NCBI GenBank assembly: GCA_002010665.1
Contig: MTON01000013.1
Coordinates: 1 to 64,000, forward strand
Source: Candidatus Aminicenantes bacterium JdFR-78
GTDB taxonomy: Bacteria > Acidobacteriota > Aminicenantia > JdFR-78
Direction: 5' to 3'
Length of the DNA stretch: 64,000 nt
Shown here: positions 28,484-37,911 of the stretch, in pieces
How the letters are laid out: the number at the start of each line of letters is the position of its first letter
Numbering within the stretch: the first letter of the stretch is position 1
Notes under the pieces: model-generated
What the model was told of the DNA's origin: nothing
Database searches by the model: none
Seen by the model: the letters and a program-made list of their open reading frames with translations, nothing else
Made by a program: the position numbers and the translations under genes

Positions 28484-29476
28484 TTATTTCTTATATTCTC
28501 CGCTAATTATTTGTTCTAATTGTAAGAGATCATTCCTAACTATTTCGTTTTTTAATCTTCCATCTTTTAACGCAGCATTAATGGCCTTTTTTATCCCTAA
28601 AACATCGATTTCTCTTCCCGCTCTTTTTGCAAGTTGTTTAAGATCCCAAGGTTTAATTATTTTTCCATATAGGAAAAATAAAATATACCAAGAGCTCCAT
28701 AGAATAGGATGGAAATTTTGCCTCATAAAAATAATTTTAGAAAGATATCCATTATAAAAATGAATAGGATTAAATTTCTCATAACTCCTCCCACGTTTGT
28801 GGAAAATAATAGAATTAGGAACATAAAAAAGCTTATATCCTTTTCTTCGAACTTTTAAACAAAAATCATAATCTTCTGTACCTAAAAAATATCTCTCATC
28901 TAAAAGACCTACTTTTTCAAATACTTCGGTCTTAACTAACATCATACATCCAGAGACAAATCCAACCTCCTTAGGTTCATTATATTGTCCTCTATCAATG
29001 TCCCCTGCCCCATAATGAACACATCCCCCTTTGATTAAGCTGATCTTTCCCCCTGCATACCATATTCTTTTAGGCGTATTATAGTAATAGATCTTGCCAC
29101 CCACAATTCCAATCTTTTCATTTTTTTCAGCTTCTTTAACTAAGGGTTCCAAAAAATTTTTATCCACCACAGTGTCATTATTCAACAATAATATATAATT
29201 AACTTTTTTCTTAAGAGCATATTTAATCCCCATATTGTTTCCTTTTGCAAATCCGAAGTTTTCTTCATTTCGAATGAATATATGGTGAAAAAACTCCTCC
29301 TTCAATCTCTCATAAGAGCCATCTGTAGAGCCGTTATCGACAACAATGACTTCATAATTTGGATACGTTATCTTTCCTAGGGATTCCAAGCACTCTTTCG
29401 TATCTTCATAGTTATTCCAATTAAGAATTATAATTGAAATCTTTGGAGTCATCTTTGCCTTTTTCCTATTCGTCAC
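28484..29476 (-). CDS. Glycosyltransferase family 2 (rhamnosyltransferase-like)
   Basis: 'ISIIILNWNNYEDTKECLESLGKITYPNYEVIVVDNGSTDGS', 'ILLLNNDTVV', 'SGCMMLVKTEVFEKVGLLDERYFLGTEDYDFC'. Confidence 0.93.
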   Translation of the reverse strand: MTNRKKAKMTPKISIIILNWNNYEDTKECLESLGKITYPNYEVIVVDNGSTDGSYERLKEEFFHHIFIRNEENFGFAKGNNMGIKYALKKKVNYILLLNNDTVVDKNFLEPLVKEAEKNEKIGIVGGKIYYYNTPKRIWYAGGKISLIKGGCVHYGAGDIDRGQYNEPKEVGFVSGCMMLVKTEVFEKVGLLDERYFLGTEDYDFCLKVRRKGYKLFYVPNSIIFHKRGRSYEKFNPIHFYNGYLSKIIFMRQNFHPILWSSWYILFFLYGKIIKPWDLKQLAKRAGREIDVLGIKKAINAALKDGRLKNEIVRNDLLQLEQIISGEYKK

Positions 29477-31095
29477 ATATATCCCAAATCTTTCAATTTT
29501 TGCCGTAATGCCTTTTCTTCCTTTTCTGTTAGTTTCCCCCCAATCTGGTTTATTCTTTGAAGGAAATCATTATTCCATCGATTTGAATGTTTTTTTAGAT
29601 ATTCATAGTTAAAAATCTCTTTCAATATTCGCCCATCAATTATTTTTGGAATCGGTAAATTAAAGAAATAGAGTAACGTGGGAGTAATGTCACAAATCTG
29701 AATTTTTTTTTCAATTATGATATTAGCTATATCAGGACCGTTCGCAATGAAGATTCCATTCATTCGGTGAGAACCTGTATGTCTTAGTGAATAAGGTCTT
29801 TGTTCAAACAATTCCCCTTCGAATTGGTCTTTCAACATCACGCATCGCCAATTATTAATTTCTATAAGTAAATCAGGTCCTGTACTTTCTCCACTGAAGG
29901 TCCAAGTTTTGACTTTTAGGCCATGTTGATTTCCCCATTCTTTCAATTTTGCTCTAATTTCAGCAATCAATCTTTCCCGTGCCTGTGGAGTAGTAACAAG
30001 GCAGGAGTTAATATAAATTCCCCCCATTGGTATTGTATGACCAGGATCAAAGGCTACACTTTTGTCGAGATCAATTTCATCCAAAACATTGACCGAGAGA
30101 TTACTTATTATCTTTCGACCCCGTTCATAAAGTCCAGGGAATAGCCTAACTAACGTAATCTTCTTTGCGATTGCCTTTAAGAACATGTAAGCTCCTCCTT
30201 TAATTAAATTCAAAGTCTTCCTACGCTGCTTCTTCCTCAAAAGATACCCTTCATGTTCCAACCAAGCATTAAGTTTAAAAACTTGATCATTAAGGCCAAA
30301 GCCATGATCAGAGAGAACAATTATGTTAACTTTATCTCCAACAATCCTATAGAACTGACCAATAACTTCATCAATTTTCCCCCAAAATTCCTTGAAAGCT
30401 TGTTTATATTTCTCACTATTCTCTCCTTCGTGTAATAGATGTTTTTCATCAATGTGTCTCCACATGAGGTGTTGTAGCCAATCAGTTTCCGAAAATACTA
30501 CCCAGAAGAAATCCCATTTTTCTTTTGTCAATAAATATTCGGACACCTTTACTTTTTTATTAAATACTCTATATAAATCCTTTATAAAAAGATCGGTATC
30601 ATTGTATTTAGGATCATGATAAGGAATAGTTATTTCATACTCTGCACCTAAAATTTTATTTAATTTTTGTTTCAATTTTTTAGGATATGTAAATTCTTCG
30701 TCTGGTGAAGACCCTAATCCCGAAATCATATATCCATTTATTTTATAGGGAGGTCGGAGTAATGGATAATTTAAAATTATGACTCGTTTTCCAATTGAGC
30801 TCAAATAGTCCCAAATTGAACGTCCAGCAAAATCTTTAGAATTGATTGCTCGAAGTCGGAATCCGTTCATTTCTCGCTTTAAAAAATCAAAAAATCCTGT
30901 CTTTCCTGGATTCAATCCTGTAGCTAAGGAAAGCCAGGCTGGCCCACTTATTGGCGGAATGGTACTCTGTAAGGAGCATGAGACTCCATTTTCAATAAGT
31001 TTTTTCAAATTGGGCATCCAGCCTTCTTCCATTAATGGATTAAGGACATCAAAGGTTGCACCATCGAGACCGATAATTAGAACTTTTCTATTCAT
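29473..31095 (-). CDS. Alkaline-phosphatase-superfamily phosphodiesterase/nucleotide pyrophosphatase-like protein
   Basis: 'KVLIIGLDGATFDVLNPLMEEGWMPNLKKLIENG', 'SGPAWLSLATGLNPGKTGFFDF', 'IIVLSDHGFG'. Confidence 0.88.
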   Translation of the reverse strand: MNRKVLIIGLDGATFDVLNPLMEEGWMPNLKKLIENGVSCSLQSTIPPISGPAWLSLATGLNPGKTGFFDFLKREMNGFRLRAINSKDFAGRSIWDYLSSIGKRVIILNYPLLRPPYKINGYMISGLGSSPDEEFTYPKKLKQKLNKILGAEYEITIPYHDPKYNDTDLFIKDLYRVFNKKVKVSEYLLTKEKWDFFWVVFSETDWLQHLMWRHIDEKHLLHEGENSEKYKQAFKEFWGKIDEVIGQFYRIVGDKVNIIVLSDHGFGLNDQVFKLNAWLEHEGYLLRKKQRRKTLNLIKGGAYMFLKAIAKKITLVRLFPGLYERGRKIISNLSVNVLDEIDLDKSVAFDPGHTIPMGGIYINSCLVTTPQARERLIAEIRAKLKEWGNQHGLKVKTWTFSGESTGPDLLIEINNWRCVMLKDQFEGELFEQRPYSLRHTGSHRMNGIFIANGPDIANIIIEKKIQICDITPTLLYFFNLPIPKIIDGRILKEIFNYEYLKKHSNRWNNDFLQRINQIGGKLTEKEEKALRQKLKDLGYM

Positions 31096-31098
31096 TAA

Positions 31099-32601
31099 TT
31101 AATCCTTAAAATTGATAATCTTAGCTTTAATTTTACCGAAGACTTTATAATCTAAACTGTCTAAGCTTTGAGAATAGTAGACTCCTATCACATATATTAT
31201 AGTTAATAGCCCTATTAATCCAATCAATCTAACGATGTTCAGCTCATTTAATTTATAGGACAAAAAATATATTAATATTCCTGAAAAAATAGCAATTCCT
31301 GCGTATTTAATATGTTTTAAAGTAAAGGGTTGCATTCGATATAATACATATATTTCTATTAATCCTGCTAATCCTCCAATAGTTATGGAACTCGAAGTGG
31401 CAATAGAAGCACCAACTATTCCATACCTGGGAATTAAAAAATAATCTAATCCTACATTAGTTCCTAACATAATTAATGAATTTAACATTAATAATTTAGT
31501 ATTTCCGAAACCTTCTAAAGTCATTCCTTCGGGGCCAATTGAAGAATTTAGAAATCTTCCTGCTGCCAAAATATATAACGCAGTTGGCGCAAATAGATAG
31601 CTTTTAGTAAAAAATATTCTCACAATATTTGAGCCAAATATTAAAAGAGTTAATAGTCCCAACCCATTTATTATAAAAATCCATTTAGAAACCCTTTTGT
31701 ATGTTTCTTTTATTTCTTTAATATTTTTTTCAGCAATTAATTCCGAAATCACTGGCTTATAAATATGTGCAAAAGATTGAAGAACTAAAGCTAATATTGT
31801 TACTAAATAAATATATATTCTATATATTCCTACTTCAGATGAGGATCGATAATAACCTAAAAATAAAAAATCTATCTGACCTAAAAAAAGCAATATAATA
31901 CTATTAATACTTAAAGGCCAAGAGTATGATATAATTTTTTTAAAAGGAAGCGGAGCCTTTTTTATTTTTGAAAAAAAAGGTAAGATTTTCTTCTTTAAAA
32001 AATAATATGCCATGAAGGAAGCCCCAAATAGAGAAATGATGTACATACAAGTCCAACCAATCAATCTATATCCAAAGACAAATATTATTAAACCCAAAAT
32101 TATTTTTAAAAGAGATTGAGCAAATTGTTGAATATAAATACGATAACGGAGCTCCTTGAGTCCTACAAAGGTAAAAGAGATTATTTGCATAAAGGTTAAA
32201 AGAGGGATACTTAAAATCATAATTTTCAATATAATTGATAAATTTGGTTTTTTAAAAATATAATTTGCAATAAAGTCCGAACTTAAGAAAAAAATTATTC
32301 CTATTATAAAACTTAAAGAAAGGGTAATTTTAAGAACATTGTTGATTAGTGTCTTAACTTTTCCTAACTCTCCAGTAGTTTTGTAGAAAGGAATAAACCG
32401 ATCAAGCGCCTTATGCATTCCAAGTAATACGAAAATTAAAGAGACATTAATAATGGACTGAGCTAAAACAAACGTTCCATATTCTTCAGGAGCTAAGAAT
32501 CGTGTAATAATAATCAATAAAACATAGTTTAATACCATTCCAATTACGGAACCAACAAAGTTAATTCCTGATTCTTTAACAATTTTAAATAAATTGTTCA
32601 T
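31099..32601 (-). CDS. Oligosaccharide flippase family protein (Wzx-like)
   Basis: 500 aa, about 12-14 TM; 'NFVGSVIGMVLNYVLLIIITRFLAPEEYGTFVLAQSI'. Confidence 0.9.
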   Translation of the reverse strand: MNNLFKIVKESGINFVGSVIGMVLNYVLLIIITRFLAPEEYGTFVLAQSIINVSLIFVLLGMHKALDRFIPFYKTTGELGKVKTLINNVLKITLSLSFIIGIIFFLSSDFIANYIFKKPNLSIILKIMILSIPLLTFMQIISFTFVGLKELRYRIYIQQFAQSLLKIILGLIIFVFGYRLIGWTCMYIISLFGASFMAYYFLKKKILPFFSKIKKAPLPFKKIISYSWPLSINSIILLFLGQIDFLFLGYYRSSSEVGIYRIYIYLVTILALVLQSFAHIYKPVISELIAEKNIKEIKETYKRVSKWIFIINGLGLLTLLIFGSNIVRIFFTKSYLFAPTALYILAAGRFLNSSIGPEGMTLEGFGNTKLLMLNSLIMLGTNVGLDYFLIPRYGIVGASIATSSSITIGGLAGLIEIYVLYRMQPFTLKHIKYAGIAIFSGILIYFLSYKLNELNIVRLIGLIGLLTIIYVIGVYYSQSLDSLDYKVFGKIKAKIINFKD

Positions 32602-32610
32602 TTTATTCTC

Positions 32611-33690
32611 TTAAATTAACTTTATACTTCCCTTATCCCCTAATATGAAACAGTATGTTCTTGGCCTTGAATCTCCTTTCATCAATTGAACAGATTTTCC
32701 TAATATACTCTTCTCTATTCTTGTCTCTATATCAATGATTTTACTTTTTTCCATAATTATTGAATATTGTATTTCGCTATTTTTTATATGGCAATCATAA
32801 TAAATTGAAGTAAAAGGTCCAATATAACTATTCTCAATTATTGTATTTTCTCCAATTATTACAGGCCCAAGTATACTGCTTTTTAAAATCTTAGCTCCTT
32901 CCTCTATAATTACTTTCCCTATTATTTCTGAATCTTTGTCAACCTCACCTTTAATTTTCGATTCTTTAGAATTGATTATTTGTTCCAATACTAAGCGATT
33001 TGCTTCTAATAAATCCTCTGGTTTTCCTGTGTCCTTCCACCAGCCTGTAATTTCACTAAATCCAATCTTATATCCTTTATCAATTAAATATTGATGTGCA
33101 TCTGATATCTCAAGTTCTCCTCTCCAGCTTGGTTTTATATTATTCACTGCTTCAAATATATGATGGTCATAAAAATAAATTCCTGTCACAGCAAAATCAC
33201 TTTTTGGAACTTTTGGCTTCTCCTCCACTCGAACAATTCTTCCATCTTTAATCTCTGGAACTCCAAATCTCTGTGGATCCTTTACTTTTGCTAATACTAA
33301 ATGGCAATTATTTCCAGATTTTTTAAATTCTTCTAAAAATCTTTTAATTCCTCCAACAATCACATTATCTCCAAGATAAAATACAAAAGGCTCATCTTTT
33401 ATAAAATCTTGTGATACTTTCACCACATGTGCTAATCCAATTGGAGCTTCCTGGATTATATATGTAAATGAAGCACCCCATCTCTCCCCGTTTCCCAGAG
33501 CCTCCTTAATCTCTTCTCCTGTATCTGGATTTATCACAATTCCAATATCTTTTATTCCTGCATCAATCACAGCTTCTATTGCATAATGAATCATTGGTTT
33601 ATTAGCTATTGGAATAAGATGTTTGTTATTAGTATGAGTTATAGGTCTTAACCTTGTCCCTCTTCCTCCTGCTGTTATTAAAGCTTTCAC
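32611..33690 (-). CDS. rfbA: Glucose-1-phosphate thymidylyltransferase, long form with C-terminal hexapeptide region
   Basis: 'MKALITAGGRGTRLRPITHTNNKHLIPIANKPMIHYAIE', 'YLGDNVIVGGI', C-terminal left-handed beta-helix-like repeats. Confidence 0.9.
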   Translation of the reverse strand: MKALITAGGRGTRLRPITHTNNKHLIPIANKPMIHYAIEAVIDAGIKDIGIVINPDTGEEIKEALGNGERWGASFTYIIQEAPIGLAHVVKVSQDFIKDEPFVFYLGDNVIVGGIKRFLEEFKKSGNNCHLVLAKVKDPQRFGVPEIKDGRIVRVEEKPKVPKSDFAVTGIYFYDHHIFEAVNNIKPSWRGELEISDAHQYLIDKGYKIGFSEITGWWKDTGKPEDLLEANRLVLEQIINSKESKIKGEVDKDSEIIGKVIIEEGAKILKSSILGPVIIGENTIIENSYIGPFTSIYYDCHIKNSEIQYSIIMEKSKIIDIETRIEKSILGKSVQLMKGDSRPRTYCFILGDKGSIKLI

Positions 33691-34931
33691 TCCTTTCTCC
33701 TATTATAATAAAGTTGATAAAATTTTTTGTATTCCAAGGATTTTTCTTTAATTTTTCTCCACCATTCTTGATTCTCTTTATACCATTTTACTGTCTTCTC
33801 AAGTCCAATTTCAAAATCTATTTCCGGTTTCCAGCCTAATCCTTTTATTTTATTCCAATTTAATGAATATCTTCTATCATGTCCTAATCTATCTTTTGTA
33901 AATTTAATCAAGTCCTTCGGTTTATTTAAAATCTCTAAAATCTTGTTAGCCATCTTAATATTTTGAATTTCTTGAGAAGCTCCGATATTGTAAACTTCTC
34001 CAATTTCTCCTTTTTCGATTACTAAATCTATGGCTCTACAGCAGTCTTCAACATAAAGCCAATCTCTTACATTTTTACCATCTCCGTATAAGGGAAGTGG
34101 TTTGTCCTCTAATGCATTAGTAATAAATAATGGTATTGCTTTCTCAGGATATTGATATGGACCATAATTATTGGATGGTCTAACTATTATAATAGGCACT
34201 CCATAGGTATTATGATATGCAGAACATAGTCTATCTGCTGAAGCTTTACTTGCAGAATAAGGATTTTTAGGATTTATAGGGTCAGTTTCTTTGAAACTAA
34301 CACCTTCAGGAGCAGGTCCATAGACTTCATCTGTTGAAACATGTATAAATTTTTCCACATTTTTGTTTTTGCGGAGTGATTCAAGTAAAATATAAGTTCC
34401 ATAAATATCTGTTTTTATGAAAGAATCAGCATCTATTATAGACCTATCAACATGAGTCTCTGCTGCATAATGAACAATAATATCTGATATATTAAAAAGT
34501 ATATTTGTAATCTTTTTATCCATAATATTGCCTATAACAAAAACAAATTTTTGTTTTTTCAAAATTTCTAAAACTTTTTCTTGTAATTCATTCAGTCTTA
34601 TTAAGGTTACTTTATAATCTTTTGTCTTGTACCTTATTCTTTCAAAATCATAATCGATTCTTTCTATTTCATAACTAAAATTCTCGTTCTCCCAATATCT
34701 TTTAACATTTAATATTGCTTCCTGCTCTAAAGGAAATATTATATTTTCCTCATTTAAAAATTCTTTCAAATTATCAAGATTTCCTGCATAAGTTAAAAAA
34801 TCAAGAACTATTATCCTATCATTCAAATTTTTTAATTTTTGTCTCACAAATTCACTTCCCATAAAACCTGCACCACCTGTGACTAAAAATGTTTTTGCTT
34901 TTTTAAAACCCCGAGTTATAGAGTCAAGCAT
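33687..34931 (-). CDS. rfbB: dTDP-glucose 4,6-dehydratase with atypical N-terminal insertion
   Basis: 'FLVTGGAGFMGSEFVRQKL', 'HYAAETHVDRSIIDADSFIKTDIYGTYILLE', 'STDEVYGPAPEGVSFKETDPINPKNPYSASKASADRL'. Confidence 0.95.
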   Translation of the reverse strand: MLDSITRGFKKAKTFLVTGGAGFMGSEFVRQKLKNLNDRIIVLDFLTYAGNLDNLKEFLNEENIIFPLEQEAILNVKRYWENENFSYEIERIDYDFERIRYKTKDYKVTLIRLNELQEKVLEILKKQKFVFVIGNIMDKKITNILFNISDIIVHYAAETHVDRSIIDADSFIKTDIYGTYILLESLRKNKNVEKFIHVSTDEVYGPAPEGVSFKETDPINPKNPYSASKASADRLCSAYHNTYGVPIIIVRPSNNYGPYQYPEKAIPLFITNALEDKPLPLYGDGKNVRDWLYVEDCCRAIDLVIEKGEIGEVYNIGASQEIQNIKMANKILEILNKPKDLIKFTKDRLGHDRRYSLNWNKIKGLGWKPEIDFEIGLEKTVKWYKENQEWWRKIKEKSLEYKKFYQLYYNRRKE

Positions 34932-34933
34932 TT

Positions 34934-35500
34934 TTAATTTCCTTTCTCATATTTGAAATTGTTTTCTGCTTTATTTAAGGTTGGATAATCTTTATCTTTA
35001 TCTGAAAGAATTGGATTTTTTACTGGCCATTCAATTTTAATTTCTGGGTCATTCCATATTATACCTCTCTCATATTGAGGTGAATACTCATTACTTGTTT
35101 TATAGAAAACAATTGCATACTCACTCAAGACACAGAACCCGTGCGCAAAGCCCGCTGGAATATAAAGTATGTTTTGATTCTCTTCAGAAAGGATAATTCC
35201 AATCCACTTTCTATAATAAGGTGAACCTTTTCTTATATCTACTGCTACATCAAATATTCTCCCCTTTACGCATCTTATGAGTTTTGCCTGTGCCATAGGA
35301 TGAATTTGATAATGTAATCCTCTTAAAACATTCTTCTTCGAAAAAGATTGATTGTCTTGGACAAAATTTTCTCTTATTCCATTATTTTTAAATTCACTGT
35401 ATTTATAACTTTCAAGAAAATAACCTCTTTCGTCTTCAAAAATAACCGGTTCAATTAGTACTATATCTGGAATTTTGAGTCTTTTAAATTTAAAAGGCAT
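34934..35500 (-). CDS. rfbC: dTDP-4-dehydrorhamnose 3,5-epimerase
   Basis: 'IPDIVLIEPVIFEDERGYFLESYKYSEF', 'FVQDNQSFSKKNVLRGLHYQ', 'YIPAGFAHGFCVLSE'. Confidence 0.96.
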   Translation of the reverse strand: MPFKFKRLKIPDIVLIEPVIFEDERGYFLESYKYSEFKNNGIRENFVQDNQSFSKKNVLRGLHYQIHPMAQAKLIRCVKGRIFDVAVDIRKGSPYYRKWIGIILSEENQNILYIPAGFAHGFCVLSEYAIVFYKTSNEYSPQYERGIIWNDPEIKIEWPVKNPILSDKDKDYPTLNKAENNFKYEKGN

Positions 35501-35501
35501 T

Positions 35502-36578
35502 TTAAAATTCTATTTCTGAATAATCACCTATTGATACTCTATAAGCTCTAAAGGAACTTTCTTTCTTTTGTAATTTTGCATATCTTCCTATCAAACTATC
35601 TTCAAGCCTGTCAATTTTTTTTATTTCAGCAAAATCCAGTATCACAGAATTTTGGATTACAGAATCTATTATTTTTACATTATTTCCTATGCTTGTATAT
35701 GGTCCTATATAAGAACTTTCAATATAAGTATTTTTGCCAATTATTACAGGCCCTTTAATAGTAGAATTTTCAACTCTTACAGTTTCTTCAATTTTAACTC
35801 TTCCTGAGATTCTTGTATTTTCACCAATTTTGCCTTTTATATCGGTTTTTAAAAATTCATCGAGAACGATTGTATTTGCTTCCAATAAGTCATCCTTTTT
35901 TCCTGTATCAAGCCACCAACTTTGAAGTATTTTTGCAGTTACATTTTTACCCTTTTCTAAAAGTCCTTGAATAGCATCTGTGATTTCATATTCCCCTCTC
36001 CAGGAAGGTTTTAGTATATTTATTATTTCATGAATTATAGGAGTGAATATATATACTCCCACAAGCGCAAGATTGGAAGGTGGTTTTTGGGGCTTTTCTA
36101 TGAGTTTTTTTACTTTTCCATAGGTATCTATTACTGCAACACCAAAAGAAGATGGATTGTCTACTTTTTTTAAAAGTATTAGGGCATCTGGTTTTTCTTC
36201 TAGAAAGATATTTACGAAAGAACATATTGATTCACCTATTAAATTATCACCGAGATACATTATAAAAGATGATTCACCCAGATATCTCCTACTTATTTTT
36301 ACAGTATGAGCAAGACCAAGAGGTTTTTCTTGTAAAATAAATGTAAAATGATGTTTCCAAGGATTTTCATTTAAAGACTCTTTTATTTGCCTTCCTGTTT
36401 CAGGAGCTATTATTACACCAACATCGTTTATTCCAGCCTCTTTTAATTGGTCCATTACATAATGGAGAATCGGTTTATTTGCAATAGGGACGAGTTGTTT
36501 CGGAATTGTATGAGTAATAGGACGCAAACGAGTTCCCTTCCCCCCTGCTAGAACAAGTGCTTTCATTTTGACCTCCAA
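35502..36578 (-). CDS. Glucose-1-phosphate thymidylyltransferase, long form, second copy
   Basis: 'MKALVLAGGKGTRLRPITHTIPKQLVPIANKPILHYVMDQLKEAGI', 'MYLGDNLIGESI', LbH-like tail; paralogous to 32611-33690. Confidence 0.92.
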   Translation of the reverse strand: MEVKMKALVLAGGKGTRLRPITHTIPKQLVPIANKPILHYVMDQLKEAGINDVGVIIAPETGRQIKESLNENPWKHHFTFILQEKPLGLAHTVKISRRYLGESSFIMYLGDNLIGESICSFVNIFLEEKPDALILLKKVDNPSSFGVAVIDTYGKVKKLIEKPQKPPSNLALVGVYIFTPIIHEIINILKPSWRGEYEITDAIQGLLEKGKNVTAKILQSWWLDTGKKDDLLEANTIVLDEFLKTDIKGKIGENTRISGRVKIEETVRVENSTIKGPVIIGKNTYIESSYIGPYTSIGNNVKIIDSVIQNSVILDFAEIKKIDRLEDSLIGRYAKLQKKESSFRAYRVSIGDYSEIEF

Positions 36579-36719
36579 AAGATTATAGCTGAAGTTAAAA
36601 TTCTAAATTGTTATGATCAATTTTAATCTCCAAATCCAAATAACCCAATTCTTTTAACTGATTCTTAATTATTTCTATGTCTTTTGGAGTGTAAGGCGTA
36701 AAGCGGAAAGTAAAGTGTT

Positions 36720-36788
36720 TTTCTTTCCCACAATAGTGTTCAGCAATTAGTACCTACGTATTTCCTTATTTATTTTTAACTCCTTATG
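36720..36788. repeat. Left copy of ~69-bp diverged direct repeat flanking the nucleotidyltransferase pair
   Basis: tttctttcccacaatagtgttcagcaattagtacctacgtatttccttatttatttttaactccttatg. Confidence 0.88.
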
Positions 36789-36873
36789 ATATCTTGCAAT
36801 TTTTCATCTTCATTTTTCACTTTTTCGAAAAAATGAAATTCTCATTATTATTACTACACATACAAAAACTAAC

Positions 36874-37335
36874 TTACTGTTTCTTCTTTTTTGCCATTAA
36901 TAAAATTTCTAAATCCACCTTATCTTGCTTTCGTTTTGACTTTTTTTTATTTTTTATTAATTCATTTATTCCAATAAAAAATACTTTTTCTTTCCCATAA
37001 CATCCTTCTACTTTACCTCGCCATACTTCTTCAAAAGTGCAGCCTTCAATTGAAGTTACAATATCTACTCTTACTGGTTCATATCCTAACTGGATAATTA
37101 TACCTTTTTGCGTGAAATCATCTTCTTTTAGATTTAATTCTTCAAATCCAAATTCTTTAAGAGCTTTAAGGATTTTTTTTCCATTCTCTATGTCTGGCTC
37201 TACTAGTATATCCATGTCTTTTGTATATCTTGGTTTAGCATGGAAAGCAACTGCATATGCTCCAACAATACAGTATTTAACCTTATTTTTGTTTAATAAT
37301 CTTAACAACTCTTCGTAGTCTTTCTCTACTTTCAT
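36874..37335 (-). CDS. Nucleotidyltransferase (AbiEii/DUF6036-like)
   Basis: 'VKYCIVGAYAVAFHAKPRYTKDMDILVEPDIENGKKILKALKEFGFEEL' and 'IIQLGYEPVRVDIVTSIEGCTFEEVW'. Confidence 0.82.
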   Translation of the reverse strand: MKVEKDYEELLRLLNKNKVKYCIVGAYAVAFHAKPRYTKDMDILVEPDIENGKKILKALKEFGFEELNLKEDDFTQKGIIIQLGYEPVRVDIVTSIEGCTFEEVWRGKVEGCYGKEKVFFIGINELIKNKKKSKRKQDKVDLEILLMAKKKKQ

Positions 37336-37495
37336 TCTTTAAGTCCTTTTCAAATTTAATGATTTTAAAATAAGATTCTCTTAGAAATTGCATTATATTT
37401 AACCTTTCTGTGCTTGTCATATTTAGATAATAATTCTCATCAAATCTTTCTGCATCTTCAAATGAATATATTTTATTCACCCAAATCTTTTTCAT
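37283..37495 (-). CDS. Small protein overlapping the nucleotidyltransferase (putative partner)
   Basis: 70 aa 'FDENYYLNMTSTERLNIMQFLRESYFKI', overlaps the start of the downstream nucleotidyltransferase. Confidence 0.65.
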   Translation of the reverse strand: MKKIWVNKIYSFEDAERFDENYYLNMTSTERLNIMQFLRESYFKIIKFEKDLKNESRERLRRVVKIIKQK

Positions 37496-37598
37496 AGATT
37501 ATCTTCTTTTTTTAATTCTCCATCTCTGGTTTCTTATAGAAATTTTAGCATAGATTCTAATATTCTGATAATTCTGATAAGGGGTCAAGTCTCCCCAT

Positions 37599-37667
37599 TT
37601 TCTTTCCCAAAATAGCATTTAGCGATTAGTACCCAAGTATTTTCTCAATTATTTTTAACTCCTTACG
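37599..37667. repeat. Right copy of ~69-bp diverged direct repeat flanking the nucleotidyltransferase pair
   Basis: tttctttcccaaaatagcatttagcgattagtacccaagtattttctcaattatttttaactccttacg. Confidence 0.88.
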
Positions 37668-37697
37668 CTTTACTCTTCACGCTTTACAGAAAAAAGA

Positions 37698-37850
37698 TAG
37701 GCTACCGCCCTTTAGTGAATTTTGTAATTTCCATTTTAATATAAATTTCTGCTTTTAACCTAAACTTGCTATTGTTGTCTGATTTCTGAGGTTGCTATAT
37801 CATTATTTATGGATTCTTTTTAATATCAAATTTTTTTGGTTTTGTAAAGT
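37698..37850. repeat. ~150-bp diverged intergenic repeat, copy 1
   Basis: Begins taggctaccgcccttta, ends taatatcaaatttttttggttttgtaaag; matched at both ends by 40914-41066. Confidence 0.75.
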
Positions 37851-37911
37851 GTAAATCTGATGCTTTATATTTCGAAATTTTAAATCAGAATCTTCTTAAA
37901 ATTCTAAAAAA

